64,000 bases of DNA from Tunturiibacter gelidiferens (GCF_014201335.1 NZ_JACHEB010000009.1:224778-288777); one strand, 5' to 3'; numbered from the stretch's first letter, positions 27,662 through 37,155 are shown. Numbers and translations: made by a program. The notes: generated by a model from the sequence alone, not told the origin.

Positions 27662-28936
27662 CTACGCGTTGACATTGTGGGGGACGCATTGCTCTATGAG
27701 GCTGAGTAGTTCAGCTTCGACGTTATGGCTGGCGAATTCGATCGAGAGTTGCTTTGCGCGTTCACGGTATCCAGAGTGAGTAAAGATATCGTCGACGGCA
27801 TGCCTAATAGCCTCAGGGCTTGCCTGATTGACGCGCAGATCAATCCCTGCTCCAGACCACTGAACGTGTGCGGAAACCTCCTCCTTATCTTCGGTAAGGC
27901 CCGCGGAGATGACCGGAATGCCGTGGGAGATCGCCATATTGACGGTCCCATAGCCCCCATTGGTGATAAGTAGGTCGGTCTCTGGCATGATCTGCGCGTA
28001 GGGCAGAAAGGATGCGATTCGGGCGTTTGAGGGGATAGCAACTGGAATGGACTCGACTGGCTGTCCGCCTGTAGTTACGATGATGTTCACGTCGTCCCTG
28101 CCACCGAGCTCGACGAGCGCCGGCGCGATAACCTGGCCGAAGTCACGGTTGGCGATGGTGCCCTGCGTCACCAGGACCAGGCGCTTCGTGGACTCGAGTT
28201 GCTGCCACCAACCGGGCAACTTGGGCTGGCCGGCTCGTGTGGGCAGCGCACCGATGTAACGCACCTTCGAGTTGCGCCTCGGATACTCGAAACTCTCGAT
28301 GCCGGGGTGGAGGTAAAGGTCGGATAGTTGGGTCAGGGCTTCGAGGATGGGACATGAAAGCGCGGAACAACCGAGACGGGCCAGGGCAGCATTGACGGCA
28401 TGTTGAGCGGGCTGAAGCATGAAGCGCTCACGAAGCAGCACCTCTTCCGTGCGTTGCCCCAGAGTCTCGTCAGGTCGCAGGGGTATGTTCTTCCCACTCC
28501 CGAGATCGACGACGGATACGCCGAGGTGTGCGATGGCGGGGCGCTTATCACGAGGTCCGACAAGCATAGGGAGCGTCCCCCAATACATGGAGTCAGCAAG
28601 GATGAGGTCTGCTTTGAAGTAGGAAAGCGCCATGTTGAGGCTAGCGGACTGGGCGGCAATGTTTCGCGCAAAGAAGTGGACGAGATCGTAACCGATCATC
28701 TCCATGCCAGGAGACTTCTTCATACGCTCGGGGTAAGTGTCAAAAAAATAGCCTAGAGACGTTTGAGCGTCGGTAATTTCCGGGAGGACGCGATGGCCGT
28801 CAGCCCAGACTTCGGTATGCAGGTCATCGCTCACCTGCACGGCGACCTCGTGGCCATATTTCAGGAACAACGAGGCTATGGACAGCAGTGGATTGAGGTG
28901 TCCGGGGACGGACGTAGAGGCTATAAGAATTTTCAT
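27662..28936 (-). CDS. Macrolide-family (MGT-type, GT1) glycosyltransferase
   Basis: GT-B-fold UDP-sugar-dependent glycosyltransferase, 424 residues from the ATG at 28936 (AGAAAGG 5-6 nt upstream). The N-terminus KILIASTSVPGHLNPLLSIA is the acceptor-domain start of the family. The C-terminal donor site is LVLVTQGTIANRDFG, then FLPYAQIMPETDLLITNGGY and GTVNMAISHGIPVISAG. It probably glycosylates a small hydrophobic compound. It is preceded on the same strand by repeat copy E and an AraC fragment. It shares the family but not close sequence with the enzyme at 34.25 kb. Confidence 0.88.
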   Translation of the reverse strand: MKILIASTSVPGHLNPLLSIASLFLKYGHEVAVQVSDDLHTEVWADGHRVLPEITDAQTSLGYFFDTYPERMKKSPGMEMIGYDLVHFFARNIAAQSASLNMALSYFKADLILADSMYWGTLPMLVGPRDKRPAIAHLGVSVVDLGSGKNIPLRPDETLGQRTEEVLLRERFMLQPAQHAVNAALARLGCSALSCPILEALTQLSDLYLHPGIESFEYPRRNSKVRYIGALPTRAGQPKLPGWWQQLESTKRLVLVTQGTIANRDFGQVIAPALVELGGRDDVNIIVTTGGQPVESIPVAIPSNARIASFLPYAQIMPETDLLITNGGYGTVNMAISHGIPVISAGLTEDKEEVSAHVQWSGAGIDLRVNQASPEAIRHAVDDIFTHSGYRERAKQLSIEFASHNVEAELLSLIEQCVPHNVNA

Positions 28937-29133
28937 AAAACCTTTCTGAGCTAGTGGGAGAAATCGGAGCAGGTTTTGGCAACGCAAAGTTAGCGATACG
29001 AGTCAGCTATCGACGTGACAAGGAAACAAACCAGCGACAGACCCATAGCCGAGTGGGAGGAAGAATTGCGAGTTGTTTACCAAAGAGCGATAGCAAAGGA
29101 AAACTACCAATCTCGTTCAGCGAAGCGCCACTC

Positions 29134-29235
29134 TGACATTTCGCTGTTTTGTTCTATCTGAGGGTAGTTTCGGCCGAGGGGAAGCATCTAGGTGAAAACC
29201 ATTGCAGTTTGGCCATTCTTGCTGGACATTCAGGA
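29134..29235 (-). repeat. Six-copy intergenic element, copy E
   Basis: On the minus strand: CCAGCAAGAATGGCCAAACT, TGGTTTTCACCTAGATGC, TTCCCCTCGGCCGAAACTA, CCCTCAGATAGAACA and CAGCGAAATGTCAGAG. It starts about 200 bp before the glycosyltransferase and follows an AraC fragment. Confidence 0.8.
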
Positions 29236-29239
29236 ACAT

Positions 29240-29415
29240 CAAATAGAGACCTTGCTTTTAGAGCGGAGCCACTCACCGGGACTCGGTTCTGAGAGTTCCT
29301 CTAAACGATTTATTCAGTGCGGACTGATCCCAAACCGAACTAAACGCAATGTCGGGGAGAGGAAGATCCGAATGCAGGAGATATGCTTTTGCCATATGGC
29401 TAGACGTTCGACGAC
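29240..29415 (-). pseudogene. AraC-family regulator, C-terminal fragment
   Basis: Minus-strand reading MAKAYLLHSDLPLPDIAF, then SVWDQSALNKSFRG, is the final HTH of an AraC protein with a small lesion where RCGFG is expected. It is the closest relative of the fragment at 20.9-21.1 kb. It keeps the order AraC tail, repeat, target gene. Confidence 0.65.
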
Positions 29416-29901
29416 CAACGATAGGGGGCCGTCCAAGAGTCTTTTAGAACGGGGGCAAAATGACTGATAGGTAATTCACATTCGGTAGCCTCGGATTCAT
29501 GAGAAAGTGTCGCCCTGTAGATTTACCTCCAGAACTCTGTAGGCCGACGAATCTGCCACGGAGCCAGATCCCCCCGCGGACAAGCTCCTCACATTCATCC
29601 CCCGACCGCTGTCCCGATAGCCAAGGTCCAAATCGAAGAGACTATCTCTGGCGACTAGGACTACGCGTCCGGCGAGACACGCACCGCGCTGAAACCCAAA
29701 CTACCACCTACATAAAGGCCTTCAGCAATGGCGCATTATGTAGGCTCAGTGATGAACCAGGAACTCTCTGGGCACTCTTAGAGCGCAATGGAGGGATTCT
29801 TGTCGCCGCCACGCCAATCCGTGAAACCTCGACCGGAGCCGCAACCCTTTATCAAGCTCGCTGCGATAAGCTCACGCCGTCCACCCTCATAGGCGGCGTG
29901 A
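29416..29901. other. Non-coding region, about 490 bp
   Basis: No gene supported. A plus-strand 137-codon frame (29,499-29,912) overlaps the 3' end of the RidA-like gene by 11 bp, has no ribosome-binding site and shows no recognisable features. Confidence 0.4.
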
Positions 29902-30273
29902 TCAGTCTTTGACGGCTATTCCCTGGAGTTCGAATCGCGCTCCAAAAAGCAGCGTCCCCGAACCCAGAAACGCTCGCGGCGGCAACTGCCCTTTGAAGTA
30001 GCCTCGATAGACCGCGTTGAATCGCTCCCATAGCGACACGTCACTCGCAAACACCTGCAGCGACACTAGGTCGTCCAGCGACATCCCGGCTATGGCCAAA
30101 ACCTGCTGCAGGTCCTGCATGACTAGGTGCGCCTCCTCTTCCATCGTCTCCGGCACCTTCGTCGTCCCCGCAAACAGCCCGATGCGCCCGGAGATATACA
30201 AGGTCCTTCCATCCACCAGCACTGCATCCGCAAAGGGCCGCGAAGGATCTGCACTAAAGTACTCACGACTCAT
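29902..30273 (-). CDS. RidA/YjgF-family protein
   Basis: Small trimer-forming protein (123 residues) of the RidA/YjgF/UK114 superfamily, whose members deaminate reactive enamines/imines or act in small-molecule pathways. Visible elements: LYISGRIGLFAG, then MQDLQQVLAIAGMSLDDLV, the strand SLQVFASD, FNAVYRGYF and PPRAFLGSG, which carries the conserved Arg, and the C-terminal strand FELQGIAVKD. The usual early GPYSQA motif is SRPFADA here, so it may belong to a non-canonical RidA subfamily. Confidence 0.85.
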   Translation of the reverse strand: MSREYFSADPSRPFADAVLVDGRTLYISGRIGLFAGTTKVPETMEEEAHLVMQDLQQVLAIAGMSLDDLVSLQVFASDVSLWERFNAVYRGYFKGQLPPRAFLGSGTLLFGARFELQGIAVKD

Positions 30274-30650
30274 ACACCCTCACTTACATAAAAGAAATCT
30301 GCAATCGATGCCTGACTCTACAATAGGACCCCGTCAATGGCAAGCTGAAGCGCTTTGGGCTCTTCACCCGTTTCGGCGAGCAGACCTTCTTCGCAACCGT
30401 CGGTGAAGCGGTAACCAGCTACCTCTGGGCCTATCCCATTGAGTGGGTAGACTGGGAGGATCGCACGCCGTAGCGCTAGGCGTGTTGTTAATTCTTAAAC
30501 TCTGCGATCTCCCGGGAGGCTTCCGTGCGGGCGACAGGCGCATTCTCACATCTGACATAATTCTGGCAATTTACAATACAAACGTACTCTAAATAGGGTG
30601 AGGAGACGTTAACCCAGAGTCAATTCAGGAAAGGCTAGGATTCGGCATAC
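30274..30650. other. Intergenic region, 377 bp
   Basis: A short open plus-strand stretch (KLKRFGLFTRFGEQTFFATV and on to about 30,471) may be a gene remnant, family unknown. From 30,530 to 30,650 the sequence duplicates the upstream region of AraC copy 1, including the TTRAC-N5-GTCAA site at 30,609-30,623. Confidence 0.4.
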
Positions 30651-31565
30651 ATGGATACGGCCACCAAAGTCCCCGGCTTCTGGAATTTGATCTCCGAAGG
30701 CATGTATCTCAATGACATTCCATCAGCAAAGCTCAGCCTGTCCCCACTTTCCCCGTTGTTTGGAAGAGTCCAGGCCGACGAAGGTCCGCCGGAAATTTCA
30801 GGTGGGTCGGGTGGTCCGAGGGATTACATGGTTACGCTGCAGCTTAACGCTATACCCTTTATCGAGCAGTTCCTCGGCCCCCAAAAAGTATCAAGCGGTT
30901 TTTACCCCGTTGGAGGCGTTAGTGTCCTCAACCTACAAGAGAGGCCCGCAGTTGCATTTCGAAATCCCTTCGACACATTAGTGCTGCATGTCACCCAGGC
31001 TGCGCTCAACGAAGTCGCCTATGAGCACCGTATGCCAAGAGCGGAGCCACTGGTTTGGCCATTTGGACATTTTGATCCTGTCGTATACAACCTCGGGCAA
31101 ACTCTCGTCGCTTCGCTTGCGCAAACCAATTACGTTTCGAAGATCTTTGTGGGTCACGTCTTACACGCTTTGACCAGTCATCTTGTCTACTCCTATGGGG
31201 GTGTAAGAGTATCGTCTCCGCCCTCTCGGGGTGGACTCTCCGCCCAGCAGATGCGACGAGCAACCGATTTTTTGGAAGACAATCTCGACGGCAACATTGA
31301 CCTTCAACAGGTTGCAGAAGTATGCGATCTATCAGTAAGCCACTTTGCTCGAGCCTTCAAACAAACCTTTCGCAGGCCACCTTATAAGTGGTTGATTGAG
31401 CGTCGCGTGGATAAGGCCAAACAACTTATGATGGACTCCCGTCTGCCGCTTGCAGACATAGCCATTCGGTGCGGATTCGGAGATCAATCTGCGCTCAACC
31501 GTTCGTTCAAACGAATTTGCGGCGTAGCTCCCGGGGTGTGGCGACGCACTACAACTCCTGGATGA
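30651..31565 (+). CDS. AraC-family transcriptional regulator, copy 2
   Basis: 304 residues, same architecture as the regulator at 26.4 kb: AraC ligand domain then tandem HTH (IDLQQVAEVCDLSVSHFARA ... ADIAIRCGFGDQSALN). Most substitutions against copy 1 fall within the first 80 residues (GFWNLISEGMYLND versus VFWDMFSKKLNLKD), the likely ligand region. The HTH is almost unchanged, so both should recognise the same DNA site. Repeat copy A and a DUF4440-like gene follow on the same strand. Confidence 0.9.
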   Translation: MDTATKVPGFWNLISEGMYLNDIPSAKLSLSPLSPLFGRVQADEGPPEISGGSGGPRDYMVTLQLNAIPFIEQFLGPQKVSSGFYPVGGVSVLNLQERPAVAFRNPFDTLVLHVTQAALNEVAYEHRMPRAEPLVWPFGHFDPVVYNLGQTLVASLAQTNYVSKIFVGHVLHALTSHLVYSYGGVRVSSPPSRGGLSAQQMRRATDFLEDNLDGNIDLQQVAEVCDLSVSHFARAFKQTFRRPPYKWLIERRVDKAKQLMMDSRLPLADIAIRCGFGDQSALNRSFKRICGVAPGVWRRTTTPG

Positions 31566-31705
31566 ATCGCCCCGACAGTTAAGGGGTCGTGACATTTGAG
31601 CATGTTAAGGATCGGTCACAACTAGCGAGCGCGCTAGTAGGCGCGGCAAAAACATCCAATTGTTCGCATCTTTGCGGCGCTCTTGTCTTATCTCAGAGTG
31701 GCTGG

Positions 31706-31800
31706 GTTCCTAAATCTCCAGCATGAATGGTCAACTCGCGAAGGCTTTCGCCTAGATGCTTCCCCCGGCCGAAACTACCCTCAGATAGAACAGAAAAGCA
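31706..31800 (+). repeat. Six-copy intergenic element, copy A
   Basis: Begins 140 bp after AraC copy 2 and ends about 22 bp before the target start. Blocks: CCAGCATGAATGGTCAACTC, GCGAAGGCTTTCGCC (contains the inverted repeat GCGAA/TTCGC), TAGATGCTTCCCCCGGCC, GAAACTACCCTCAGATAG, AACAGAAAAGC. It is the most compact AraC-repeat-target unit in the window. Confidence 0.82.
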
Positions 31801-31822
31801 AATTCCTCACCGGAGATTTACT

Positions 31823-32272
31823 TTGAAGCTGAAACTTGCCCCCGCCACACTGGTATTCCTGTCTGCATATTCAGTCGTACAAGCGCAGGATCTAAACAAG
31901 GACACACTGGCCAACGAGACCAAAGTTTGGGATACGTTTGTCGGGACTCGGCCCAATATCGAAGCTTTTCGGCGGTTGGCTGCGCCGGGCTATCTCTGCA
32001 TTGAAGCCACAGGCGTCCTTATGACCACCGAGGAGAACGTTGCCCAACTTCAAGGTATGACCTTCTCCTCTTACAAAATTCAGGACCCACAGGTCCGAAA
32101 GATCTCGTCAAAGTCGGCTTTAATCGTCGCCAGAGTTAAGTTTGAGGGCACGCTCGACAACCATCCGATGTCGGGCGAAGCGCTGACCTCCACGGTTTGG
32201 GTCAAGGAGGGCGGCAAGTGGCTGGCTCAACTTCACACCGAGACTTTCAAGAAAGCCGATATTCACCAATAG
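31823..32272 (+). CDS. Secreted SnoaL/DUF4440-like protein
   Basis: About 149 residues starting at a TTG (31823) with CGGAG 8 nt upstream. A signal peptide (KLKLAPATLVFLSAYSVVQA) leads into an NTF2-like fold (NETKVWDTFVGTRPNIEAFR, VARVKFEGTLDNHPM, STVWVKEGGKWLAQLHTETF). Such DUF4440 proteins are small cone-shaped binding or isomerase-like domains; function unknown. It is directly downstream of AraC copy 2 and repeat copy A and is its likely regulatory target. Confidence 0.78.
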   Translation: MKLKLAPATLVFLSAYSVVQAQDLNKDTLANETKVWDTFVGTRPNIEAFRRLAAPGYLCIEATGVLMTTEENVAQLQGMTFSSYKIQDPQVRKISSKSALIVARVKFEGTLDNHPMSGEALTSTVWVKEGGKWLAQLHTETFKKADIHQ

Positions 32273-32339
32273 TCTGGTGGCCAAGGTAAGCTAGTCGGAT
32301 GTCGGCAGCCTCTCATCTCGACAAGCTCCTCAGGCATTC

Positions 32340-32560
32340 TCTGCACTGGGGTGTATTGAGCGGTCATGAGTTCTCAAGGAGGCGGGCGGCGGCGAGAAGT
32401 TCCTCCCGCTTTGCCCGCTGCAGAGCGCCCGAGCCGATCTCCTAAATCTCGGTGGTAGTCTGCCAACCGCGGCGAAGAGCATACTCCCGCATCGTCTTGA
32501 TCTGAAGCGGGAGTGTTTGCTGGTCATGACTGGAGACGCGAGCGTAGAGGGCTCTATCTT
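32340..32560 (-). pseudogene. Serine recombinase (resolvase), N-terminal fragment
   Basis: Minus-strand reading ALYARVSSHDQQTLPLQIKT then MREYALRRGWQ is the catalytic N-terminus of a serine recombinase, with the active Ser in RVSS. An in-frame TAG follows WQTTTEI, after which GALQRAKREELLAAARLLE continues. No C-terminal domain is attached. Confidence 0.72.
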
Positions 32561-33135
32561 CATCGAGAACGTCGACTGGAACCTGAATAGAGACGCATCT
32601 CGCCGACATGTTGCGCGTCATTCTCTCCATCAAGGCCGGCCGCATCAGCGCCTCGACGATCCTTCGCCGGCTGGGAACCTACAGCCGCAAGAACCACCTC
32701 TGTAAGCCTTTTGCGAGCTTGGACGAGTCATCCGCACCGGCTTCCTGCTTCGGTACATCTCGGACGCGCAGTTGCGGTCGACCATCCAGGGTGCCACGAA
32801 TGAGAGCGAAGCCCTCAACCACTTCCTCAAGTGGACTTTCTTCGGCGGCGAAGGCATCATCGCAGAGAACAATTGAGATGAGCAACGAAAGGCCATCAAA
32901 TACAACCACTTGGTGGCGAACTGCCTGATCTTCCATAACCTGTGCTCACTGACCCGGCTTGTCCAAGACCTGGAACAACGGGGAGAAACCGTGCCTGAAG
33001 ACGCCATCGCCGCGATCAGTCCCTACCTTCACCGAGCACATCAACCGCTTCGGCGATTACACCCTCAATCTCGCCCGAAAACCGCCCCAGTCAGACTACG
33101 GCTACACTCTCAGACGGGCCACCTCAGCCGCATAA
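32540..33135 (+). pseudogene. Tn3-family transposase, C-terminal remnant
   Basis: In shifting frames the plus strand reads IETHLADMLRVILSIKAGRI, STILRRLGTYSRKNHL, RVIRTGFLLRYISDAQLRST, GATNESEALNHFLKWTFFGG, EGIIAENN, a stop, AIKYNHLVANCLIFHN and VPEDAIAAISPYL, HINRFGDYTLNLARKPP. This is the conserved C-terminal half of Tn3 transposases. At least three frameshifts and one stop make it inactive. The divergent resolvase fragment matches Tn3-type organisation. Confidence 0.85.
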
Positions 33136-33189
33136 GACCAAATGGCCCATTTTGTACCGAATCGTTGCCATCCCCCTACCCGGCTGGGC

Positions 33190-33447
33190 AATCCACGCTG
33201 GGTTGGATCCATCTCCCAAGCAGGGCAGATCAAAGACTCTACTCCTCCCGCGCCGCAGCTGATTGAGATGATGCGCCGCCATCGAGCCGTGGGCATGACC
33301 CTCCGAGCCATTGTCGCTCAGCTCAACGGGTTAGGGCTACGGACACCCAAAGGATCGCAGTGGTACGCCGGGACCGTTCGAAAGGCGATGATTACTTTGC
33401 GGAAGAGCAACACTCAGCACAGTAGCTCTTTTTGCAGAGCATTTTAA
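33190..33447 (+). pseudogene. Recombinase-domain fragment
   Basis: The frame contains PQLIEMMRRHRAVGMTLRAI then VAQLNGLGLRTPKGSQWYAG and TVRKAM. This is the 'recombinase' DNA-binding module of large serine recombinases or a resolvase C-terminus. It has no catalytic domain. It may be the missing partner of the N-terminal fragment on the other side of the Tn3 remnant. Confidence 0.65.
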
Positions 33448-33458
33448 CAAAATAACCG

Positions 33459-34112
33459 TCACCACGTATCACTGACCACCCACCAGCGCTTACCGTCGCA
33501 CATCAGAATTGCCATAGAGTCGCCGTCCTCTTTCGCCTTGCCTCCTGGTGTAGTTGACGCGACTCCGTGGTAGTAAACAACAGCGAGTCCGCCGCCATGT
33601 TTCTCGGTTTTGGATATCTGTATTATTTTGGTGACCGTCTCGTACCACCCAGAAGTATCGTGGACATCCTGGACATCTTTGAGCAAGCTAACTAAGGGAT
33701 GATTACCTATCATCACCGCGCCCTGTTTGTTCTTTGTAACGTCAGCGAGCAAGGCATTGGGTAGATACAAGGAGCGAAACCGGTCGCTGTTCCACGGACC
33801 TTTAGGGCCATTCACTGATTCGTGAAGTGCTCTCACAATGGCCTCGGGCGTAGCTACATCTTCCGGTCGCGCCCTGGGCACCATCGCCTCGAGTTGCTCA
33901 TGCGTGTAGCTCCATTGCGCAAATACGGAGCCGGGCGGTGGCACGGCCACACCAAGCTCCGCCGCGCTCGCTGCAACGGAAAATACTGCAAGAACACCCA
34001 TAAGGAAGGTGGCAAACCGGATCTGGCGATAGGCCAGAGCCCTCCGGTATAAACGCATAGTTTCGAACGGCCTTGGAATCGATTGTTGCATCAGCGTCAG
34101 TAACCTCTTCAT
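33459..34112 (-). CDS. Secreted protein of unknown function (NTF2/SnoaL-like possible)
   Basis: 217 residues from the ATG at 34112 (AAGGAC about 9 nt upstream). The hydrophobic segment FATFLMGVLAVFSVAASAAE is preceded by a long basic N-terminus, consistent with export. The mature domain has the alternation YLPNALLADVTKN, WYETVTKIIQISKTEKHGGG, LAVVYYHGVAST and GKRWWVVSDTW, a pattern suggesting an NTF2-like cone fold. No catalytic function can be assigned. It is followed on the same strand by nothing but transposon debris. Confidence 0.65.
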   Translation of the reverse strand: MKRLLTLMQQSIPRPFETMRLYRRALAYRQIRFATFLMGVLAVFSVAASAAELGVAVPPPGSVFAQWSYTHEQLEAMVPRARPEDVATPEAIVRALHESVNGPKGPWNSDRFRSLYLPNALLADVTKNKQGAVMIGNHPLVSLLKDVQDVHDTSGWYETVTKIIQISKTEKHGGGLAVVYYHGVASTTPGGKAKEDGDSMAILMCDGKRWWVVSDTW

Positions 34113-34248
34113 TGGATATTGTCCTTGTTGATGAAAACCTTTGGCCCGCGGTTATTCCCCGGAGGTTTGCAATTGGTCCGAGCTGGCAGGTCGACAGGCA
34201 GTGTCCACTAACAAAGTCCGTGTGACTAGAACTTGTAGGCATTTGGCG

Positions 34249-35544
34249 TTAGAAGACACTCTGTGCTGACGGCTCCTGGTTGAGTGCGGTTTGCAACGCC
34301 CGCTCCACCACATCAGCCGCCAAGTCCAGTCCCTGGATCTCTGCAATCACCTTCTGGAAATAACGCGCTTTGTCGCGGTAATTGGGATTCGCCAGAACTT
34401 TCTGAATCAACTCCAGTAGATGATCTGCCGTCAGATTATCTACTCTCAGAAACTCGCCAACGCCATGATACGAAAGTCTGGCAGCAACACCCGGTTGATC
34501 ATACGCAATGGGGACGGCAACCATGGGTACTCCCTGTGCCAGTGATTCAAGTGCTGTGTTCAATCCGGCGTGCGTGATGCAGACGGCTGCATGCTTTAGC
34601 AACTCAATCTGCGGAGCCTTGCGGACGACGATTGCGTTCGATGGAATCGGTCCCAGATCGTCGAGGTCGATGTTGTTGCCGACTGAAAGCACAAGCTGAA
34701 CCTCTGGAAGCCTTTTCACTGCCTCCAGAATAGTCCTATAGATATGATCCAGGCCATTCACCAGGGTCCCAAGAGAGGCGTAGATCAGAGGCTTCCCATT
34801 CAACTTATCCCACGCAAAAGCAACCGGATCACGTCCTTCGTTATCGAGAAAAGGACCGGCGTAGTGAAACTGAGGGGGGCATGGGATGCCCGGGAAATCG
34901 AACTCTTTCGGTGTTTGCGTCACCACAGCCAAGGTGGAGACGGTGGCGCCGGAAACACTCCAATCGACTTGCAAACCGATCTTCTCGGCGTAAGCTATGG
35001 CAAGCGGCCTTACCGGCGCAAAGAGCTCACCCGCTGCTTTCACTCCTTCGATATTCCTGGCGAGCGCTTCCGATGTGGTCTCATGCGGCCAATCGAAAAA
35101 ACAGGGCGGGGTCGCACCAGTGAAATCAACGTGAAGCACATTCCATATATGCACATAAGGCATACCCAGGTTCATTGGTACAAGTTCGATGAAGGTGTGA
35201 ATGATGTCGATCACCATCGCTTCAACACCGTTCTCTACCAGTTTTTGCCGCAAGTGCTCCGCCGCCGCTGTGAAATGGGCCGTCGACGCCTCGCGGATCG
35301 TCCAGCGCGACACCTCCAGGCCACTCAGCTTTGAAATTGGACCGTAAAGCTTGTCGATCGAGCCTTCGGGATACTCCTTCTCCGCACAGGGGGCAAAATC
35401 AAGATCGGCCGCCCGAACGATCGGACCAATATCCGGAAAGCCAAGAAATATCACTTGGTGTCCGCGCGCCTTCAGTTTGCGTGCGAGCGCGATCATGGGG
35501 TTCAGGTGACCCATCAGGGGCAGACTTACAAAGCCAATTTTCAT
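34249..35544 (-). CDS. Macrolide-family (MGT-type, GT1) glycosyltransferase
   Basis: 431-residue UDP-glycosyltransferase. The N-terminal acceptor domain begins KIGFVSLPLMGHLNPMIALA. The donor site is LIYASLGTLVNGLDHIYRTI, then APQIELLKHAAVCITHAGLN, TALESLAQGVPMVAVPIAYD and QPGVAARL, the complete signature of the MGT/CrtX-like group. An alternative assignment is a carotenoid or flavonoid glucosyltransferase; the acceptor cannot be told. It is 136 bp from the secreted protein gene downstream, same strand. Confidence 0.9.
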   Translation of the reverse strand: MKIGFVSLPLMGHLNPMIALARKLKARGHQVIFLGFPDIGPIVRAADLDFAPCAEKEYPEGSIDKLYGPISKLSGLEVSRWTIREASTAHFTAAAEHLRQKLVENGVEAMVIDIIHTFIELVPMNLGMPYVHIWNVLHVDFTGATPPCFFDWPHETTSEALARNIEGVKAAGELFAPVRPLAIAYAEKIGLQVDWSVSGATVSTLAVVTQTPKEFDFPGIPCPPQFHYAGPFLDNEGRDPVAFAWDKLNGKPLIYASLGTLVNGLDHIYRTILEAVKRLPEVQLVLSVGNNIDLDDLGPIPSNAIVVRKAPQIELLKHAAVCITHAGLNTALESLAQGVPMVAVPIAYDQPGVAARLSYHGVGEFLRVDNLTADHLLELIQKVLANPNYRDKARYFQKVIAEIQGLDLAADVVERALQTALNQEPSAQSVF

Positions 35545-35728
35545 CGTTGTTTCTCTCTTCTCTCTTTACGGATCTGCGATAGTTGGCTGAAATAATGTTT
35601 CTCAGCCAAACATGTAAGAGACCCCCCAACATCCGCTTTATTCCACTGCAGAGATCTGGAGTTTGGCACGCTGCGAACATCCTCGGAATGATCCGCATTC
35701 CTTAGCGTACGGTTTTTGACTTTTGCAT

Positions 35729-36233
35729 CTAAATAATTTGCGAGATCAGATCTGCGAGTTTTTGATCAAGTGCCTTAGCAGCTTCTAATAATGGAGGACT
35801 TTCCCCCAGAACCATGAGATGAAGGCAGGTCATATATGATCGTTGCCCCCCCTCCCGATTCGTTCTCATATAACAGTAGTTCGACGGGAGCGAAGAGTGC
35901 AGCCGTGATGTCATGACGGATCATCGTGTAAGCGATGATGGGGTTACCGAATACCCAGCGAAGGACCTTCCGATTGATACCGAAGGTTTGCAACCATTCA
36001 CTGTGGTTAACCTCCAGGAAGAGCATGAATCCGCTATCGCCCGCGAATGCTTCGACTCGTTTTTCGAAATCTTCTCGCGGAGCACGACCAGCACCTTGCT
36101 GATTTACTTCGCTAACTGTCGTATGCCCTACGTGCTTGCGTAGGCTCAATAACACATCGTCAAAGGATCGCGCAGTCTGATATTGGACTCTCTGCCCACT
36201 GAAAGAGCGAAGCGTTGGTAATTTTCCCGACAT
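35729..36233 (-). pseudogene. DUF302-domain protein, frameshift near the 3' end
   Basis: ATG at 36233 follows AGGAG by 6 nt. The main frame carries YQTARSFDDVLLSLRKHVG, AFAGDSGFMLFLEVNHSEWL and NPIIAYTMIRHDITAALFAP then VELLLYENESGGGATIIYDL. This is the DUF302 fold, a possible haem or small-ligand binding protein. At about 35,815 the frame slips. The expected C-terminus MVLGESPPLLEAAKALDQKL-ADLISQII is in another frame, while the original frame ends in SIIRSC. Either a recent lesion or a sequencing error. Confidence 0.72.
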
Positions 36234-36445
36234 GCTTACTCTCCTCACGGCATTGGGCGCCGAATGTTCTTTACCTTGTCATGCTCAGTAGCGAGAGACG
36301 AGCATACTGGGTGTTCCTTAGATCAATGGTCCCCACGGTAGGTGATTTATTTCCACATCGCCTGCAATGGAATTAAGGCGGCCCACCTTAGCAATAATCT
36401 TCAGTGGTGAAGCGGCAGGTCGAATCGGAGCCGGTGGAGCTTGCC

Positions 36446-36901
36446 TCAACGCAGCGCCAAGAAGAGTAGAGCGATGGCCAGAACGTCCTCGAGCAGTGCC
36501 GCCGGCAGATCGCGCCCGAATAGTCGCGCAGCAGCACCTCGAGCTTTGGAACCTGCCAAGGTTCCGAGTATGCTTCCAACGATTCCAAACAGAAGTCCCA
36601 TAAGAAGATGCCCGTGCGAGACGCCTATTGCCGCGCCAGTAAGTGCACCCATCGAAATACGGGCACCGAACTGCGGAGGCACAAGCCGGCTGGGGGTTTT
36701 GGGCAGCTTGTCGGTGACGAGTTCAAAGATGCTGAGCAGACTGGTAATGAAAGGTGTTGCTCTAGAACCCAAAAATGCAAGCCATGTTCCTTGGAGGGGC
36801 AAGTTTCCGCTGCTGGCTGCCCAGCTAACAGCCGCCAGACCAACAAGAGCGCGCAGACCACACGCAACACCTACTACGAAGGCTGAGACTAAAAAAGACA
36901 T
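36446..36901 (-). CDS. DUF4126-type membrane protein
   Basis: Small integral membrane protein (151 residues) with about four hydrophobic segments (FLVSAFVVGVACGLRALVGL, GALTGAAIGVSHGHLLMGLL, FGIVGSILGTLAG, LLEDVLAIALLFLALR) and the Gly-rich pattern of DUF4126. Function unknown. A degraded C-terminal paralogue lies at 19.5 kb. Confidence 0.78.
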   Translation of the reverse strand: MSFLVSAFVVGVACGLRALVGLAAVSWAASSGNLPLQGTWLAFLGSRATPFITSLLSIFELVTDKLPKTPSRLVPPQFGARISMGALTGAAIGVSHGHLLMGLLFGIVGSILGTLAGSKARGAAARLFGRDLPAALLEDVLAIALLFLALR

Positions 36902-37155
36902 ATGGTGTTCTCCGTAGAAAGGCGACTCGAGACCGCCAGGTTAGAGGGCAAAGCCCAAATGTAGTTTCAGCTACCTATCAGGGGTAGCCGGGCACATCCG
37001 AACTCAGCTGCTTCCATTCATTCGAAGTGTTGTGAGATTTACGATCTTAGCGTGCTGATCAAGAGATGTACTTCCAGAGGAAGGCTAAGACAAGCGAGCT
37101 GTCGTGACTTGGCGCGATCATTCTCTTTCCGCCGGTTGCCTACACTTGAATGCAC

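Noticed and set aside
29499..29912. 137-codon plus-strand ORF
   Set aside because: No ribosome-binding site and no domain-like pattern; overlaps the end of the RidA-like gene. Treated as chance.
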